DNA of 64,000 nt from NCBI GenBank assembly GCA_018292915.2, contig JACVVK020000392.1, positions 323,501-387,500 of the forward strand. The letters are read 5' to 3'. The translations under genes and the position numbers were made by a program. Under the pieces are notes generated by a model. The model was given only the letters and a program-made list of their open reading frames with translations, had not been told where the DNA came from and made no database searches. Shown piece by piece: positions 35,875-46,954 of this stretch. The stretch is from Batillaria attramentaria (lineage: Eukaryota > Mollusca > Gastropoda > Batillariidae). The number at the start of each line of letters is the position of its first letter. The stretch's first letter is position 1.

Positions 35875-36074
35875 GGGGAGCTGGGATGGCCGAATGGTAG
35901 AGCGTTGGACTTCCAATGCCGTTGGGTCGTGAGTTCGAATCCCGGCTGGGGCCAAATGTGTGTGCTGGCTTTTTTGATCGTGTCCCCGTCTTTGATATCA
36001 CCCGTATGTGGTGGAAAAGGACGTTAAACTGCCAAACACCCTACCCCCCCCCCTCCCAGCCTCCCCACCCCACC
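35875..36074 (+). mobile_element. SINE family 1, full-length, 14-bp target duplication
   Basis: GGGATGGCCGAATGGTAGAG, GTGAGTTCGAATCCCGGC, GATATCACCCGTATGTGG, GGACGTTAAACTGCC, then a C-rich tail. CCGTATTTATATTG (35861-35874) and CCGTATCTATATTG (36075-36088) flank it with one mismatch. Confidence 0.95.
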
Positions 36075-36542
36075 CCGTATCTATATTGTGTAGCCTGAAA
36101 GAGAAAGGGGAGTTGGAGGGTGGAGGGGGGGGGGTAAGAATACAAGAACAGCAAGCTCTCTTGGTGACTTGAAACCTCTGTGCAGCCTCCAAGCCACGTG
36201 GAGCCGTAAAACATCCATACGATGCTGACCACTCTCTGACTCTCAGTTGCTGACCCCCCCCAAACTGACTCCTAAAATTCGTCTTCAGTTGTCAGAAGCA
36301 AGCGTCAACCGGTCACTGCTACTTAGCTGGTGATGACACTATGGCGTGCGTGGCAACCATCGCAGCACCGGGGACTTCCGACCGATGGTTGCCCCACAAA
36401 GTCGTAGACTGTCTCAGTCTGGAGGCGTGGAGGACTTCGCCAGATCCCATTTGCATACGGAGAAATGTTTACAACTCTGTTCGATTCGCGATTGATGGGA
36501 GTTTCAGCCCAGGGTCGCGAAACAGAGCGTGCTTGCGCTTAA

Positions 36543-37150
36543 AGGCCGTTCTTAACCGGGCAGACTTTTGGTTCGCGAACTAGGTTCGGAGAGTACGGCG
36601 AACTAGGTTCGCGCAAGTTGTTTCTTAACCGACCAAATACTTGTGCGCAAACCCTGGTTCGAAAGGATCGGCGAACTAGGTTCGAGGACTGCATAGCGTG
36701 TTGTGGGAACCCTCGCGATCCTTTTGCGATCCTGCGCTCTGATTGGCTGCTCGGGGAGAGCTGTTGTGCGCATGTACAAAGTTGAGGAAAATGGCGGACG
36801 GCATGGCGGCTATCGACTCACTTCACATTTCCCTCTTTTGCGCTCTTTTCCTCTTTTCTCCTCTTCCTCGGCTTCCAAGAGTTCACTCAAAACGATAACT
36901 ACCGCAAATGCCTGGTCGTCTCGATCTACGAAGGCGGCCATTTTGGTTGTTTACGATTGTCTCAACTTCCGAGTCCGCGCTTGTTCGGGCGATGACGTAT
37001 GCATATCATTAACGGTCGGTTAAGAAAGAGAACTAGTTCGGCCGAACCTCTGGAACTAGGTATGTGTGCGCGCTTGCCCTGTTCGTATACAATACACAGT
37101 TCGCCGAACAAGTTCGTCAGACTGGTGGTTCGCCCGGTTAAGAACGGCCT
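36543..37150. mobile_element. 608-bp TIR element, non-autonomous
   Basis: Perfect inverted ends AGGCCGTTCTTAACCGGGC at both termini. The left flank is TTAA (36539-36542) and the right flank TAAG (37151-37154), so either a 3-bp TAA duplication (Harbinger-like) or a TTAA duplication with one base lost. Several GCGAACTAGGTTCG words occur as subterminal repeats. No transposase is encoded. Confidence 0.85.
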
Positions 37151-37221
37151 TAAGGGGTTGAAAGTAGATGTCAGAACCATGAAGTGATGTATCTCTGTCC
37201 TTCTTCATAGGTCGTCTGTTG

Positions 37222-38057
37222 TTGCTTCGAATTCGTTCTCAAGCGAACGTCTCATGGTGAGTTAACATTCAAATAACTCAGTTTACAAAGAACAAGATCT
37301 TGTGTTGAATGTTTTGCGTATCTAAGTTTCCTGTTTCCTCCGCGAAATAAGATCTTTTGGGTGTCTTTCTGCCGTGAAATCTTTCCTCTGTTGCTTCGAA
37401 TTCGTTCTCAAGCGAACGTCTCATGGTGACGTTAACATTCAAATAACTCAGTTTACAAAGAGCAAGATCTTGTGTTGAATGTTTTGCGTATCTAAGTTTC
37501 CTGTTTCCTCCACGAAATAAGATCTTTTGGGTGTCTTTCTGCCGTGAAATCTTTCCTCTGCTGCTTCGAATTCGTTCTCAAGCGAACGTCTCATGGTGAC
37601 GTTAACATTCAAATAACTCAGTTTACAAAGAGCAAGATCTTGTGTTGAATGTTTTGCGTATCCAAGTTTCCTGTTTCCTCCACGAAATAAGATATTTTGG
37701 GTGTCTTTCTGCCGTGAAATCTTTCCTCTGTTGCTTCGAATTCGTTCTTAAGCGAACGTCTCATGGTGACGTTAACATTCAAATAACTCAGTTTACAAAG
37801 AGCAAGATCTTGTGTTGAATGTTTTGCGTATCCAAGTTTCCTGTTTCCTCCACGAAATAAGATCTTTTGGGTGTCTTTCTGCCGTGAAATCTTTCCTCTG
37901 TTGCTTCGAATTCGTTCTCAAGCGAACGTCTCATGGTGACGTTAACATTCAAATAACTCAGTTTACAAAGAGCAAGATCTTGTGTTGAATGTTTTGCGTA
38001 TCTAAGTTTCCTGTTTCCTCCACGAAATAAGATATTTTGGGTGTCTTTCTGCCGTAA
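37222..38057. repeat. Five-copy 170-bp tandem repeat
   Basis: Units start TTGCTTCGAATTCGTTCTCA at about 37222, 37391, 37561, 37731 and 37901; the first is 169 bp, the others 170 bp, and the last is cut short at CTGCCGTAACATT. The units differ at very few positions. 170 is not divisible by three, so frames across units are not maintained and no protein is called. Confidence 0.97.
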
Positions 38058-38449
38058 CATTTTCCTCCTTTGACAGCGAGCTGTTGTTTTTTTTTGTTTT
38101 TTGCATTGTTCTGCTGCCAAAAAGCGGGACAGTTTCCACCGGCATCAAACTGCCAGCTGCAACCATATCAACTGCTTTTTATCTCGGGGTGTGCTTAGAG
38201 GCAGCCCTGTCAAATCCAAACACCACGTGCTTCAAGGTCTGCTAGGGGAGCTTAGCGCTGTCGGAAAAATAGCCACGCTCCCAGGTCTTCGGGCCCCTGA
38301 ACGTGGATGCCCGAGTTGTTGTTTATGAGATGGAAATCCTGATGGATGGGCCCAAGTTGCTGTGGCGAGGCTTTTCAGCATTCAGACGAGAGGGAGCTTA
38401 CCCCCAGAACTGTGCAGACATGCTGAGACGGCAGTTTGTACTGCTTATC

Positions 38450-38600
38450 CTCTGGGAAGCGAAGGGGCAAGGCGGTTCAAGAGGATGCGCGACGGACTCG
38501 AGATAAGATGTCGAGGGTTCGAATCCCGACAGCCCAAAGACATTGTTTTTGCTTTTGGTTTATTTGTTGTTGTTGTTGTTGTTGTTGTTGTTGCGTTCTT
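38450..38600 (+). mobile_element. Possible tRNA-like retroposon fragment
   Basis: GGGTTCGAATCCCGACAGCC at 38514-38533 is a good Pol III B box and 3' acceptor strand, followed by a (TTG)n tail at 38563-38596. The matching 5' acceptor strand is not found, so it is not called a functional tRNA. Confidence 0.35.
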
Positions 38601-38981
38601 TGTGTGTGTTTTTATTAGTTGTTTTTTTGGTGTTTGTTTTGGTTTTATTTGTTTGTTTGTTTTGGTTTTTTGTTTGTTTGGGGGTTTGGGGGCGGGGTGG
38701 GAGTGGGGGGGGGCGCTGTTGTTGTTTTGTTGTGTTCTCTTGTTTTTGCTGTTGTTTTGTTGGTTTGTTGTATTGTGTTTTGTTTTGTCTAGTAGATCAC
38801 ATGGCTAAAACTGCCGTTTAACCCCTAGCCAACCGACCAAATTTTGCGATCAGATGAGATAAGATTCAGCTTTGTTATCAATCATTTCGTTGAGATGCGA
38901 GTTAAGATCATGCACTCCAGTATCAGCATTCACACAGAACAGTTCGAACAATCAGACAATAGAGGAGGAAGCTCGTCACAT

Positions 38982-39697
38982 AAACACATATTGTCTGTGC
39001 CTTTGTCCTATCCAAGCTGGACTACTGCAATGCCCTTCTGGCTGGCTGCCCTCAGTTCCTCCTAATGAGACTTCTAAAGGTTCAGAATGCTGCCGCTCGC
39101 TTAGTTCTTAAAGCGAAGAAATCAGACCACGTCACACCCCTTCTCCGCACTCTGCACTGGTTGCCTGTGTCCTCTAGAATCCAATATAAGATTTCATCCC
39201 TTACGTACAACTGTGTTACCTCTTCCTGTCCTCCATATCTATCTTCTTTGCTTCAGCTTTACACTCCTTCGAGACTACTTCGTTCTGCTGCCGACACTCG
39301 GAAACTCCGTATCCCTCAAGTCAGAACAAAGACCTTTGGTCAGCGTAGTTTTGCATTCCAGGGACCGACTTGCTGGAATGATCTCCCAGCATCGATCAGA
39401 TATGCAGACACAAAACCATCCTTCAAGCAAAATCTGAAAACCCACCTCTTCACCGCCCTTAACCAATAGCTGTCGCCACATCATCTTGCTGGTCGTGTGT
39501 GTGTGTGTGTGTGTGTGTGCCGGGGCAGCGGAGACCGTGTATGCTGCTGCACATTATGTGTTGTCGTTAAATGTATGTGTGAAGGAATGTTGCGTGAGTG
39601 TTTCCGTTTCTGTGTGAGTGAGTGCGTGTTGACTGTAAGGCGCCCTGAGCTCCTGCGGGAGGGAGGGCGTCCCTGAAATACCCATTATTATTATTAT
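38982..39697 (+). mobile_element. L2/CR1-like LINE, ORF2 C-terminal fragment and 3' end
   Basis: The frame ending with a stop at 39467-39469 reads LSKLDYCNALLAGCP, VQNAAARLVLKAKKSDHVTP, TLHWLPVSSRIQYKI, PPYLSSLLQLYTPSRLLRSA and QGPTCWNDLPASIR then FKQNLKTHLF. These are the usual blocks after the reverse transcriptase in L2/CR1-like elements. A stop codon just upstream of 38982 and the lack of catalytic motifs show 5' truncation. The 3' part has (TG)n at 39497-39519 and GGCGCCCTGAGCTCCTGCGG and ends in (ATT)n at 39686-39697. A shorter relative is at 5628-5772. Confidence 0.88.
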
Positions 39698-39740
39698 ATC
39701 ACATCACGTCACATGTGAACCCCCCCCCCCCCCTTGAATA

Positions 39741-39906
39741 AATAATAATAAATACCAAATCACATTTATACAGCGAAATTCTTGAAAATACATCAACTCA
39801 TTGCGCTTTCACACAACACTCACACGTGCATAGAACACATCCTAAAACAGCAGGCACCACGGTGACATGAATCAGTAAAAGACAAGCTGAAACAGATACG
39901 TTTTAA
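39741..39906 (-). mobile_element. L2/CR1-like LINE 3' end, distal part of a split copy
   Basis: (AAT)n tail at the left, then CATTTATACAGCGAA, CACATCCTAAAACA(G)CAGGCA and, on the minus strand, a frame reading KTYLFQLVFY followed by a stop. It is the continuation of 40312-40580, separated by the TTAA-flanked element. A related 3' end lies at 54108-54280. Confidence 0.8.
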
Positions 39907-40307
39907 AGATCTAAGCTCCCAACAAAAAGCTTTCCGAAGTGTGAAAAAAATTTACAGAGTCGACCGTGCAAATACAGTCAACTCTGTCACAGTTGCAGAG
40001 TTTTCAGCGTCCCTGAAACCCCGATAAAAGCCAAGGGCAGCCTGGTTCACAGCTCAGTTTGCGGTTTGACACTGAGCGAGAAAGATCGTGCAGCACTCAA
40101 CATCCCGGCGCTGGACACTGTAGCGATATGTCTCGCTCACTGACCAAAAGCCAAATAATGTCACGGCAAACTCGTGCTCTGGTTTTGTAAGGATCCCCGA
40201 AGTGCTGAAAACTCTGCAACTGTGACAGAGTTGACTGTGCTTGCACGGTCGACTCTGTAAAAAAAATTGTCACACTTCGGAAACCTTTTTGCTGGGAGCC
40301 TAGATCT
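39907..40307. mobile_element. TTAA-flanked palindromic element, copy 1 (401 bp)
   Basis: TTAA at 39903-39906 and 40308-40311. Ends AGATCTAAGCTCCCAACAAA and, from the right, AGATCTAGGCTCCCAGCAAA open about 115-bp inverted arms (39907-40020 against 40190-40307) that share ACAGAGTCGACCGTGCAA and CTCTGTCACAGTTGCAGAG. The interior loop of about 170 bp includes CACTGAGCGAGAAAGATCG. No protein is encoded. TTAA targeting suggests a piggyBac-like helper, but the ends lack the usual CCC start, so this is tentative. Confidence 0.88.
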
Positions 40308-40311
40308 TTAA

Positions 40312-40580
40312 GCTCTGATTTGATGTATGACAGAGTAGGTCGCTGTTTCACGCTAGCAGGCAGTGAGTTCCAGACTGTTGGGGTGGTGAACCGGAAACAG
40401 CGTTCACCAAAAGATTTTCAAATTTCTCATAGGAAGTTTTGAGAAGCTTCTCAGCTGATGAGCGGATTCTCGATTCCCGTCGCGATTCAGACCACACACA
40501 CCCACGTCTTATCCGGGTGGGCCGGTTTCGGTGCAGAGAAATACCCCCAAACAATGTCTCCCCCACTGCTCGGGTGTTTT
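40312..40580 (-). mobile_element. L2/CR1-like LINE ORF2 end, proximal part of a split copy
   Basis: The minus strand reads GERCFRFTTPTVWNSLPASV then KQRPTLSYIKSELK and is cut at the TTAA. The continuing residues KTYLFQLVFY are at 39906-39870, beyond the inserted element. Confidence 0.85.
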
Positions 40581-40800
40581 TCATTTTAAGACACTACGTC
40601 ATTTCTGAAGTCTGAATGTTTAATTGCGCATTTTTTTCTCATTTTCTTAGCGTGCAATCTATTTCGAACGGTGTAAGAGAAATTAAAATGCGCCAGCTGG
40701 ATTTCTCTGAAACGCCGCTAATTAATTTCTCTTCGAGTCAGTCTCCAGCTTTCTGTGTAAGCAGTGAGGGTTGAAACCCCACGCATTTCTCGGAAGCGAG

Positions 40801-40840
40801 AAATCCCCCCCCCCCCCCCCAAAAAAAAAAAAAAAAAAAA
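40801..40840. repeat. Poly-C/poly-A run
   Basis: C then A homopolymers, about 36 bp together. Confidence 0.9.
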
Positions 40841-40989
40841 CATAACCACGCAACCTTCTGGGAGGAAAATGAGAGGCGGACACAAGCACGGAGTACCAGG
40901 GCATAAGGCGTAAAGTGGGATTATCGTTTTCCTCTCCTACGCTCCGTAAGCAGAGATCATCATTACCTGACAGGGGTTTTAAAAACAAT

Positions 40990-41290
40990 TTGAATGTCTC
41001 CTTTCGGTTCAGGCTTCACTGGAGTAATGCTAGTATACTTTCTGTTTAGGCCAGAAATTAAGCCACTTTGCCTAAATCCACTCACGTCACCTTTGCCTCT
41101 TGTTCGCAAAAGTCCCCAGCTTCACTGGCAGCTTGCCTCCTCTTGCAACCCCCTGGCATGCCCCTTGCCCTACCAATACAAAAATCACGCTTTCTCGCGA
41201 CAACAACAGTCACAAACAAAATAGCACATTCACAACACAGGATCCTTCAAACAAACACTGCACTTAGTGAACCCACACTCAGTATGGTCC
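40990..41290 (+). repeat. Interspersed repeat I, copy 2
   Basis: Partner of 15227-15530 in opposite orientation; see there. Its right edge meets the TIR element at 41295. Confidence 0.7.
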
Positions 41291-41294
41291 TTAA

Positions 41295-41617
41295 AGCCTG
41301 CTCTTAACTGGGCACAGCGCGCGAAACACACATGTGCACATCACAGTCGTTGCGCTCGGTGTGTCTACTAACTACAAAACGGATCACAGTTGTGCTCGGT
41401 GACAAACCGATTGAAGATGCACTGTCCGCCATGTTTGCGCGCCGAGTGACGTAGTGCAGCCAATCGGAATCTGTTGTGGAAACCAGTCACAGTTGCGGCT
41501 ATTTGAAATCCAGGTTGCTGTGATGACGCCACAGCGGCGGAAACCCCCCAAATCACAACTTTGTCACAACTGTGGACAGCACTGTGGCGCTCCGCAGTGC
41601 CCAGTCAAGAGCCGGCT
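41295..41617. mobile_element. 323-bp TIR element, ends related to the 36543 element
   Basis: Left end AGCCTGCTCTTAACTGGGC and right end (reversed) AGCCGGCTCTTGACTGGGC. TTAA precedes it (41291-41294); TAC follows. The end sequence shares the pattern CTTAAC(C/T)GGGC with the 36543 element. No transposase. Confidence 0.8.
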
Positions 41618-41656
41618 TACGCTTGCACTCCTACACCGTGAAATTAGCTTTTCGCG

Positions 41657-41659
<3 letters not shown>

Positions 41660-41727
<68 letters not shown>
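41660..41727. repeat. (CA)n microsatellite
   Basis: About 68 bp of CA. Confidence 0.98.
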
Positions 41728-41729
<2 letters not shown>

Positions 41730-42388
41730 TCTTTGGGTCGTGGTGCCCAATTGCCCGCACACATAAAATAAATGAATAACGTACATCAGACTCGCCATCC
41801 ATCCTTTCGGTCATAGCAGTACTATTAGAATGCTCATACTCTGTCGCACAGGCAAGTGCGTGTGCTTCTTGCATACGGGCTGTGTTCTGTACCATCTGGT
41901 TACCCTTAAGGAGATGGATAATTCAACCAGCCTTCCCCATCGAGGCAAGGGTCGCTCAATCTGCTCATCAATTGTTTTTGTGATGGCTTCGCGGTTTTTG
42001 TGGGGGTTTTTGCGATCTTTCGCAGAGGGCGCTGTTTCCTCTCATCACTCGGTGGTCGGGGCCGCCTGATAAAAAGAAAAGAAAAAGAAGTTGGCTAGAG
42101 ATCTTTGCACGCGCAATGAACGAGCGAGATTTTTGTGGGCGAAGATTGCGGGGACATTTTTTTTCTCTCTCTTCGTGTGTATTTGTTATAAGATCGTCGC
42201 AAGATTTCGTGATGCAAAGAAAGCCCTCTCCGTCATTAAAAAAAAAACCAAACCACGAGCTTTTATTGCAATAATCTAACCACAGTGTATGTGTGTGTGT
42301 GGGGGGGGGCTAATATTGAGTTAGTTTATGAACTTTTCGAGTGATATTTTGTCTGACCCATTTCTTGTCCGGTGTTTGAAGCGCGGGT

Positions 42389-42438
42389 TCGTGCATGCGT
42401 GCGTGCGTGCAAGCGTGTGTGCGTGCGTGCGTGCGTGC

Positions 42439-42511
<73 letters not shown>
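42389..42511. repeat. (GCGT)n then (TG)n
   Basis: GTGC tetramers at 42391-42438 followed by about 68 bp of TG. Confidence 0.96.
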
Positions 42512-42513
<2 letters not shown>

Positions 42514-42702
42514 CGATTCAAACCGCTTCATCGTGTGTTATCGACCCTAGTTCAGTCCCGCCATGTAACACTCGCTGTTGTTGGAGAACGGAGACAGAGA
42601 CTGACTTAAGTCTGAAACTAGCTTGACGTATCTGGGGGCTAAAAGGTTTAGATGCATAAGCAGATACTGGGGCAAGTGTTCAACTATTTCCCAGCATTCG
42701 TC

Positions 42703-42900
42703 GGGGAGCCGGGATAGCCGAATATGGAAGGGGGCTGGACTGTCAGAGCTCAGTTTGTGAGTTCGAATCGCGGCTGGGGCCCAAATATTTGTACCGGCCT
42801 TTTTTTTTTTTCTTTTTTCTTTTTTTTTCTCGTTCCCCGTCTTTGATATCACCCATACGTAGAGGAAAAGGACGTTAAACTCCCAAACACCCACCCCACC
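42703..42900 (+). mobile_element. SINE family 1 with expanded internal T-tract
   Basis: GGGATAGCCGAATATGGAAG, GTGAGTTCGAATCGCGGC, then a T/C-rich expansion at 42799-42828 and GGACGTTAAACTCCCAAACA. GCATTCGTCG and GCATGCGTCG nearby may be the target duplication. Confidence 0.85.
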
Positions 42901-43278
42901 TCGCAATGCATGCGTCGCAAGTACGCGTTGACGTCTGAGGTTAGAGGGTTGTAAACTTGTCTGAGACTGGTCCAGACAGGTCGTTTCAAGCCACGGGCGC
43001 CAGTAGAAAAGCTCAGACAAAATGAAAACACCCTCTCTACGACCCTCACCTTTCCATGTGATTGTCCAATGTGCCGTTGTTGTGATGCGGCAACATTCTG
43101 GTCACGAAGGGTTCATGGGTGTCAGTGCTGCTGGCAGTGGGCAGGGCTGCTGGGGGGTAATAGAAAACCATCAGGATCGATCACTCACGAATCCTTTCCT
43201 AGATATATCCTAGTTCTCTCCCCTCGCGTCGAGAGAAGTGTGTTTACTCTGACAATGAAATGCGCCGCCCAACGCCCG

Positions 43279-43286
<8 letters not shown>

Positions 43287-43340
<54 letters not shown>
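43287..43340. repeat. (CA)n microsatellite
   Basis: About 54 bp of CA. Confidence 0.97.
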
Positions 43341-43344
<4 letters not shown>

Positions 43345-43949
43345 AAGCAAACGCAGTTACCACAGTGGTGATGACTTTTACTGATGATCAGTTTCAACGG
43401 TTAAAATTTTGACAGAGATAACCGTCAGTTTATAAACTTGCCGTTGCTAACCCATTACTACGTTTTCACTGAACACACACTGCAAAAGTCTGTTTCGGTT
43501 ATTTTCTTGTCGGGAGAGTTCAGTTTTCCCTCTTCACCTCTCTGAGAGAAAGAAAGAGCCCACTCCCCTTTCCGGGCAAAGTAGACCGGTTAGACGGTGG
43601 TGTACACATCTAATGCCCTATGGTCAACAGATGGTATTTATACAGACTGCCTGTTGGCAAAGGTTCTGAACTTTAAATACCGTGCCGGGCGGCAGCATTC
43701 CCGCCTCCCCCCAAAGTCAATTACGATCGAAAGTTGGCACCAGCGTTATCACCGACTCGTGTTTGCGGTTAATTATAGACAGAAAGCCCCCCCGGATGTT
43801 GATGTTCAAAAGATGGCGAGCTGGGACAGGTCCCCGCATCTACGCTATAGAAAACCTACATGATGGTGAGTACGGGTGGGTAGTCAAATGTGGCGGGAGC
43901 GTTTCTGGTGCTAGTTTGAGTCAAAAGTTTTGACGACGACCGTCTCAGA

Positions 43950-44045
43950 TCGGTTGGTTGGTGGGTGGGTGGGTGGGTGGGTGGGTGGTTGGTTGGGGGT
44001 TGGACGTCCTTTTCAGTCCATCACGTAAGCGTGACGTCAAGGACG
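43950..44045 (-). mobile_element. SINE family 1, 3' fragment
   Basis: (GGGT)n tail at 43962-43998, GGACGTCCTTTTCAGTCCAT, GTGACGTCAAGGACGG. The head is missing and a family 2 SINE follows directly. Confidence 0.6.
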
Positions 44046-44074
44046 GACAAAAATGGGAAGGGGTACCGGTCCCC

Positions 44075-44545
44075 AGTAGTGTAGTGGTCGCACTTCGGAT
44101 CATGGACCGGGAGACCCGGGTTCAAGTCCCAGCCGAGACAAGTGGGATTTTTCCAACCTAGGTCGGTTCCTACCCAGATCTGGTGAGTTATGGGCCCAGT
44201 GGCGAGGTTGTTGCCACACAGCCGAGACTCGCCCACTTCACGGATGCGACTTTGAGGGTGCTTGCCTCGTTATGACACATCTCATGATGCGGATGATTAC
44301 ACGGCGGGCACTGCAGATGTCGTATGTCTTGGGCGTGGTTAAACGCCGGGATATTTATTTTATGACAGGAAGCGTGAAGTGGGGCCCTGTCACGCAGTCT
44401 CAAATCACACGGACGCAGCATCATCATACCAACCTCCTTATCCTCGTCATCACGCGTAATAAGAATTGTTCCGGCTTCCGAGCCTTCCCGTGGGATTCCT
44501 ACCATGGCCGGGGGCTTGAAGCGAGAGCAGTCGCGGCAGAAACGT
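44075..44545 (+). mobile_element. SINE family 2, near full-length, plus strand
   Basis: A box GTAGTGTAGTGGTCGCAC, B box GGGTTCAAGTCCC, then TGGGCCCAGTGGCGAGG, CGGGATATTTATTTTATGAC, CATCATCATACC and a diverged 3' part near CCGTGGGATTCCTACCATG. More diverged than the minus-strand copies. Confidence 0.8.
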
Positions 44546-45137
44546 CGAGTCGCTCCAAGCAACACCGGAAACACACAGGCCCATCTTGTTTAGCACCCTG
44601 TCATGCCTGTGACGCTACCTTGGCAGCTCCGCGCTATCGCCCAGACGATCACATTGCACACATGTCTGAAGCATTGGCGGCCGGACAGTTGTCCCGTCAC
44701 ACACACACGTCATCTGAGTCCTTCAGTTATCCCCGATTTGCCGAGCTTTCGGAAGGGGAAGGGAGGGGACGGGGGGGGGGGGGAGACTGAATAGCCAGGT
44801 TCGATAACGTCTTTCGCTTTCGAGGGAACCAAGTTTAAATGGTTTTTCTTGGTCGGTGTCTATCGATAACTGTTTTGAATGAATGAATGCGAGAAGATCG
44901 ACCTGTCGTGCTTTTGCGTTTCTCGGAATGACAGGACGTGGGGAGAGAGAGAGAGGGGGGGGGGCATAAACGAACGAACGAGCTTTATTTTCCAACGGTG
45001 ACAAAATTTCAATCAGCCGTTGTTACAATAAAAATAGAAAAAGCTACACAAAACAAAAGATGAAAAGAAGTACAAGGAAAGAAACGAAATCAAAGATAGC
45101 AAGGCCAAAGTAAAGTAACACTACAAAACATTATATT

Positions 45138-45140
<3 letters not shown>

Positions 45141-45193
<53 letters not shown>
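45141..45193. repeat. (CT)n microsatellite
   Basis: About 53 bp of CT. Confidence 0.98.
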
Positions 45194-45196
<3 letters not shown>

Positions 45197-45289
45197 TCTC
45201 GTGTTTTTTATCACTATGCTTCTTTTGTATCGTACTGATCATGATCTAATCCCATGTGGATATGTGTATCTGTGTGCGTAATTTCTTTA

Positions 45290-45378
45290 TAGTGTAGTTT
45301 TCCTAGTTTAGCAAGGACATGATAGAAGACAGGTCGTTGTACCTATATGTTTTTATCCTTGGAAAATCAGGTTTCATT

Positions 45379-45441
<63 letters not shown>
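45290..45441 (+). mobile_element. Retroposon 3' end with (CT)n tail
   Basis: TTAGCAAGGACATGATAGAA to ATCCTTGGAAAATCAGGTTT, related to 25600-25703, followed by (CT)n at 45381-45441. Confidence 0.55.
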
Positions 45442-45444
<3 letters not shown>

Positions 45445-45494
45445 TGATCATCATCATCATATCAGTCATGATCATCATCATCATGATACCATGA

Positions 45495-45585
<91 letters not shown>
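45495..45585. repeat. (CA)n microsatellite
   Basis: About 90 bp of CA. Confidence 0.98.
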
Positions 45586-45586
<1 letters not shown>

Positions 45587-46191
45587 ACACGTGTTTTTTC
45601 TTTCAGATTTATAGAACGAGGGAGAGAGCGAGAGAGACAGAGAGAGGGAGAGAGAACTTTATTTATCAGCGGTGGAAGATGATTGACTCTCAAGCCATTA
45701 TTTCACACTTGTCGTTGCTCTTCAACAGACTACTCTTCGAAAATAAAAAAAAAGGAAAGGATCATTAACTGAAAAGAAAAATCCCCAATCTCTCCCTTGT
45801 CAGTCCCCTTCTGAGCACCACTCGCTCCTTCGTCCACGCGTCCGCCCGCTTCCGGAAAAGCAAAAACGAGAGAGACTGAAGAAGCGCAGGAGGGGGATAT
45901 CACCAGATATTGCCCGCAGAAAGAGCCGAGGATGTTTGTACGAGGGCACGTGTCCTGATGTAATCACACACGTTTGTAACGCTTCCTCGATCGGGTTTGG
46001 GGGATGCTGATAACACAAGCTTTGGTGTTTCCATGTGTTATTCGTTTCTGGATCTAGTTCACTGAAAGGGAGAGCAGGTTTCCGGAAGCTTTGCTGGCTG
46101 TTGTTTTAGTTGTCTCGGCAGATGGCTCGTGCAGAAACTCTTTCCTGATTGCCGAAAGAACAAATATCTACAGATGTCATCAGAATTATTT

Positions 46192-46668
46192 TCTTTTTCT
46201 TCTTCTTTTCCTTCTTCTTCTTCTTCTTCTTCATCTTCTTCTTTTTCTTCTTCTTTTTCTTCATTTTCTTCTTCATCTTCATCTTCTTCTCTTTTTTTCT
46301 TCTTCTTCATCTTCTTCTTCTTCTTCTAGGGGAGCCGGGATGGCCGAATGGTAGAGCGTTGGACTTCTAATGCTCGGGTCGTGAGTTCGTATCCCGGCTG
46401 GGGCCAAATATTTGTGCTGGCTTTTTTTTCTCGTTGCCCCGTCTTTGATATCACCTGTATGTGGTGGAAAAGGGCGTTAAACCCCCCAAGCACCCACCCA
46501 CCTACCCACCCTTCTTCTTCTTCTTTTTCTTTTCCATCATCTTCTTCTTCTTCATCTTCATCATCTTTTTTTTTTCCCCTTCTTCATCTTCTTCATCTTC
46601 ATCTTCATCTTCTTCTTTTTCTTCTTCATCTTCATCTTCATCTTCTTCTTCTTCTTCGTCTGCCTCTT
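46192..46668. repeat. (CTT)n/(CATCTT)n array split by a SINE
   Basis: TTC and TTCATC units at 46192-46328 and again at 46511-46668. Phenylalanine/serine-rich frames here are microsatellite translations. Confidence 0.95.
46329..46510 (+). mobile_element. SINE family 1, full-length, inside a microsatellite
   Basis: GGGATGGCCGAATGGTAGAG, GTGAGTTCGTATCCCGGC, GATATCACCTGTATGTGG, GGCGTTAAACCCCCC, then a CCCACC tail. TTC repeats on both sides hide the target duplication. Confidence 0.93.
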
Positions 46669-46741
46669 CCGCTGTAGAGTTGAGCCCAGAGAGCGCGATG
46701 AACGACGGTGTGACTCAGTATCTGGAGGTGGCCAGAAGGGA

Positions 46742-46846
46742 GTGGGTGGGTGGATGTTCAGCAGTTTCACGTCTTTCTTCCACCGAGTAAGGGTGATACC
46801 AAAGACGGGGCAACGAGAGAAAGGCCAGCACAAATATCTGGCCTCA
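46742..46846 (-). mobile_element. SINE family 1, 5'-truncated
   Basis: GTGGGTGGATGTTCAGCAGTT, ACGTCTTTCTTCCACCG, GGGTGATACCAAAGACGGGG, GGCCAGCACAAATATCTGGC; the head is absent. Confidence 0.8.
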
Positions 46847-46954
46847 GGAATGAAAATTAAAAGGTTAAAACTATGTACATTGGAGGTGGGAGTACAATTA
46901 GGGGGTGACTAGGATTGACTGCAGGTTGTGTTCTATATAATATATAATGATGGC

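Noticed and set aside
37788..38120. 110-codon minus-strand frame over the 170-bp repeat
   Set aside because: The repeat period is not a multiple of three, so the apparent protein repeats in shifted form; no coding signal.
38450..38535. tRNA gene
   Set aside because: Good B box and 3' strand, but no complementary 5' acceptor strand and a (TTG)n tail follow; listed only as a possible retroposon fragment.
46129..46677. Ser/Phe/Leu-rich open frames
   Set aside because: Translations of a (TTC)n/(TCATCT)n microsatellite and an inserted SINE.
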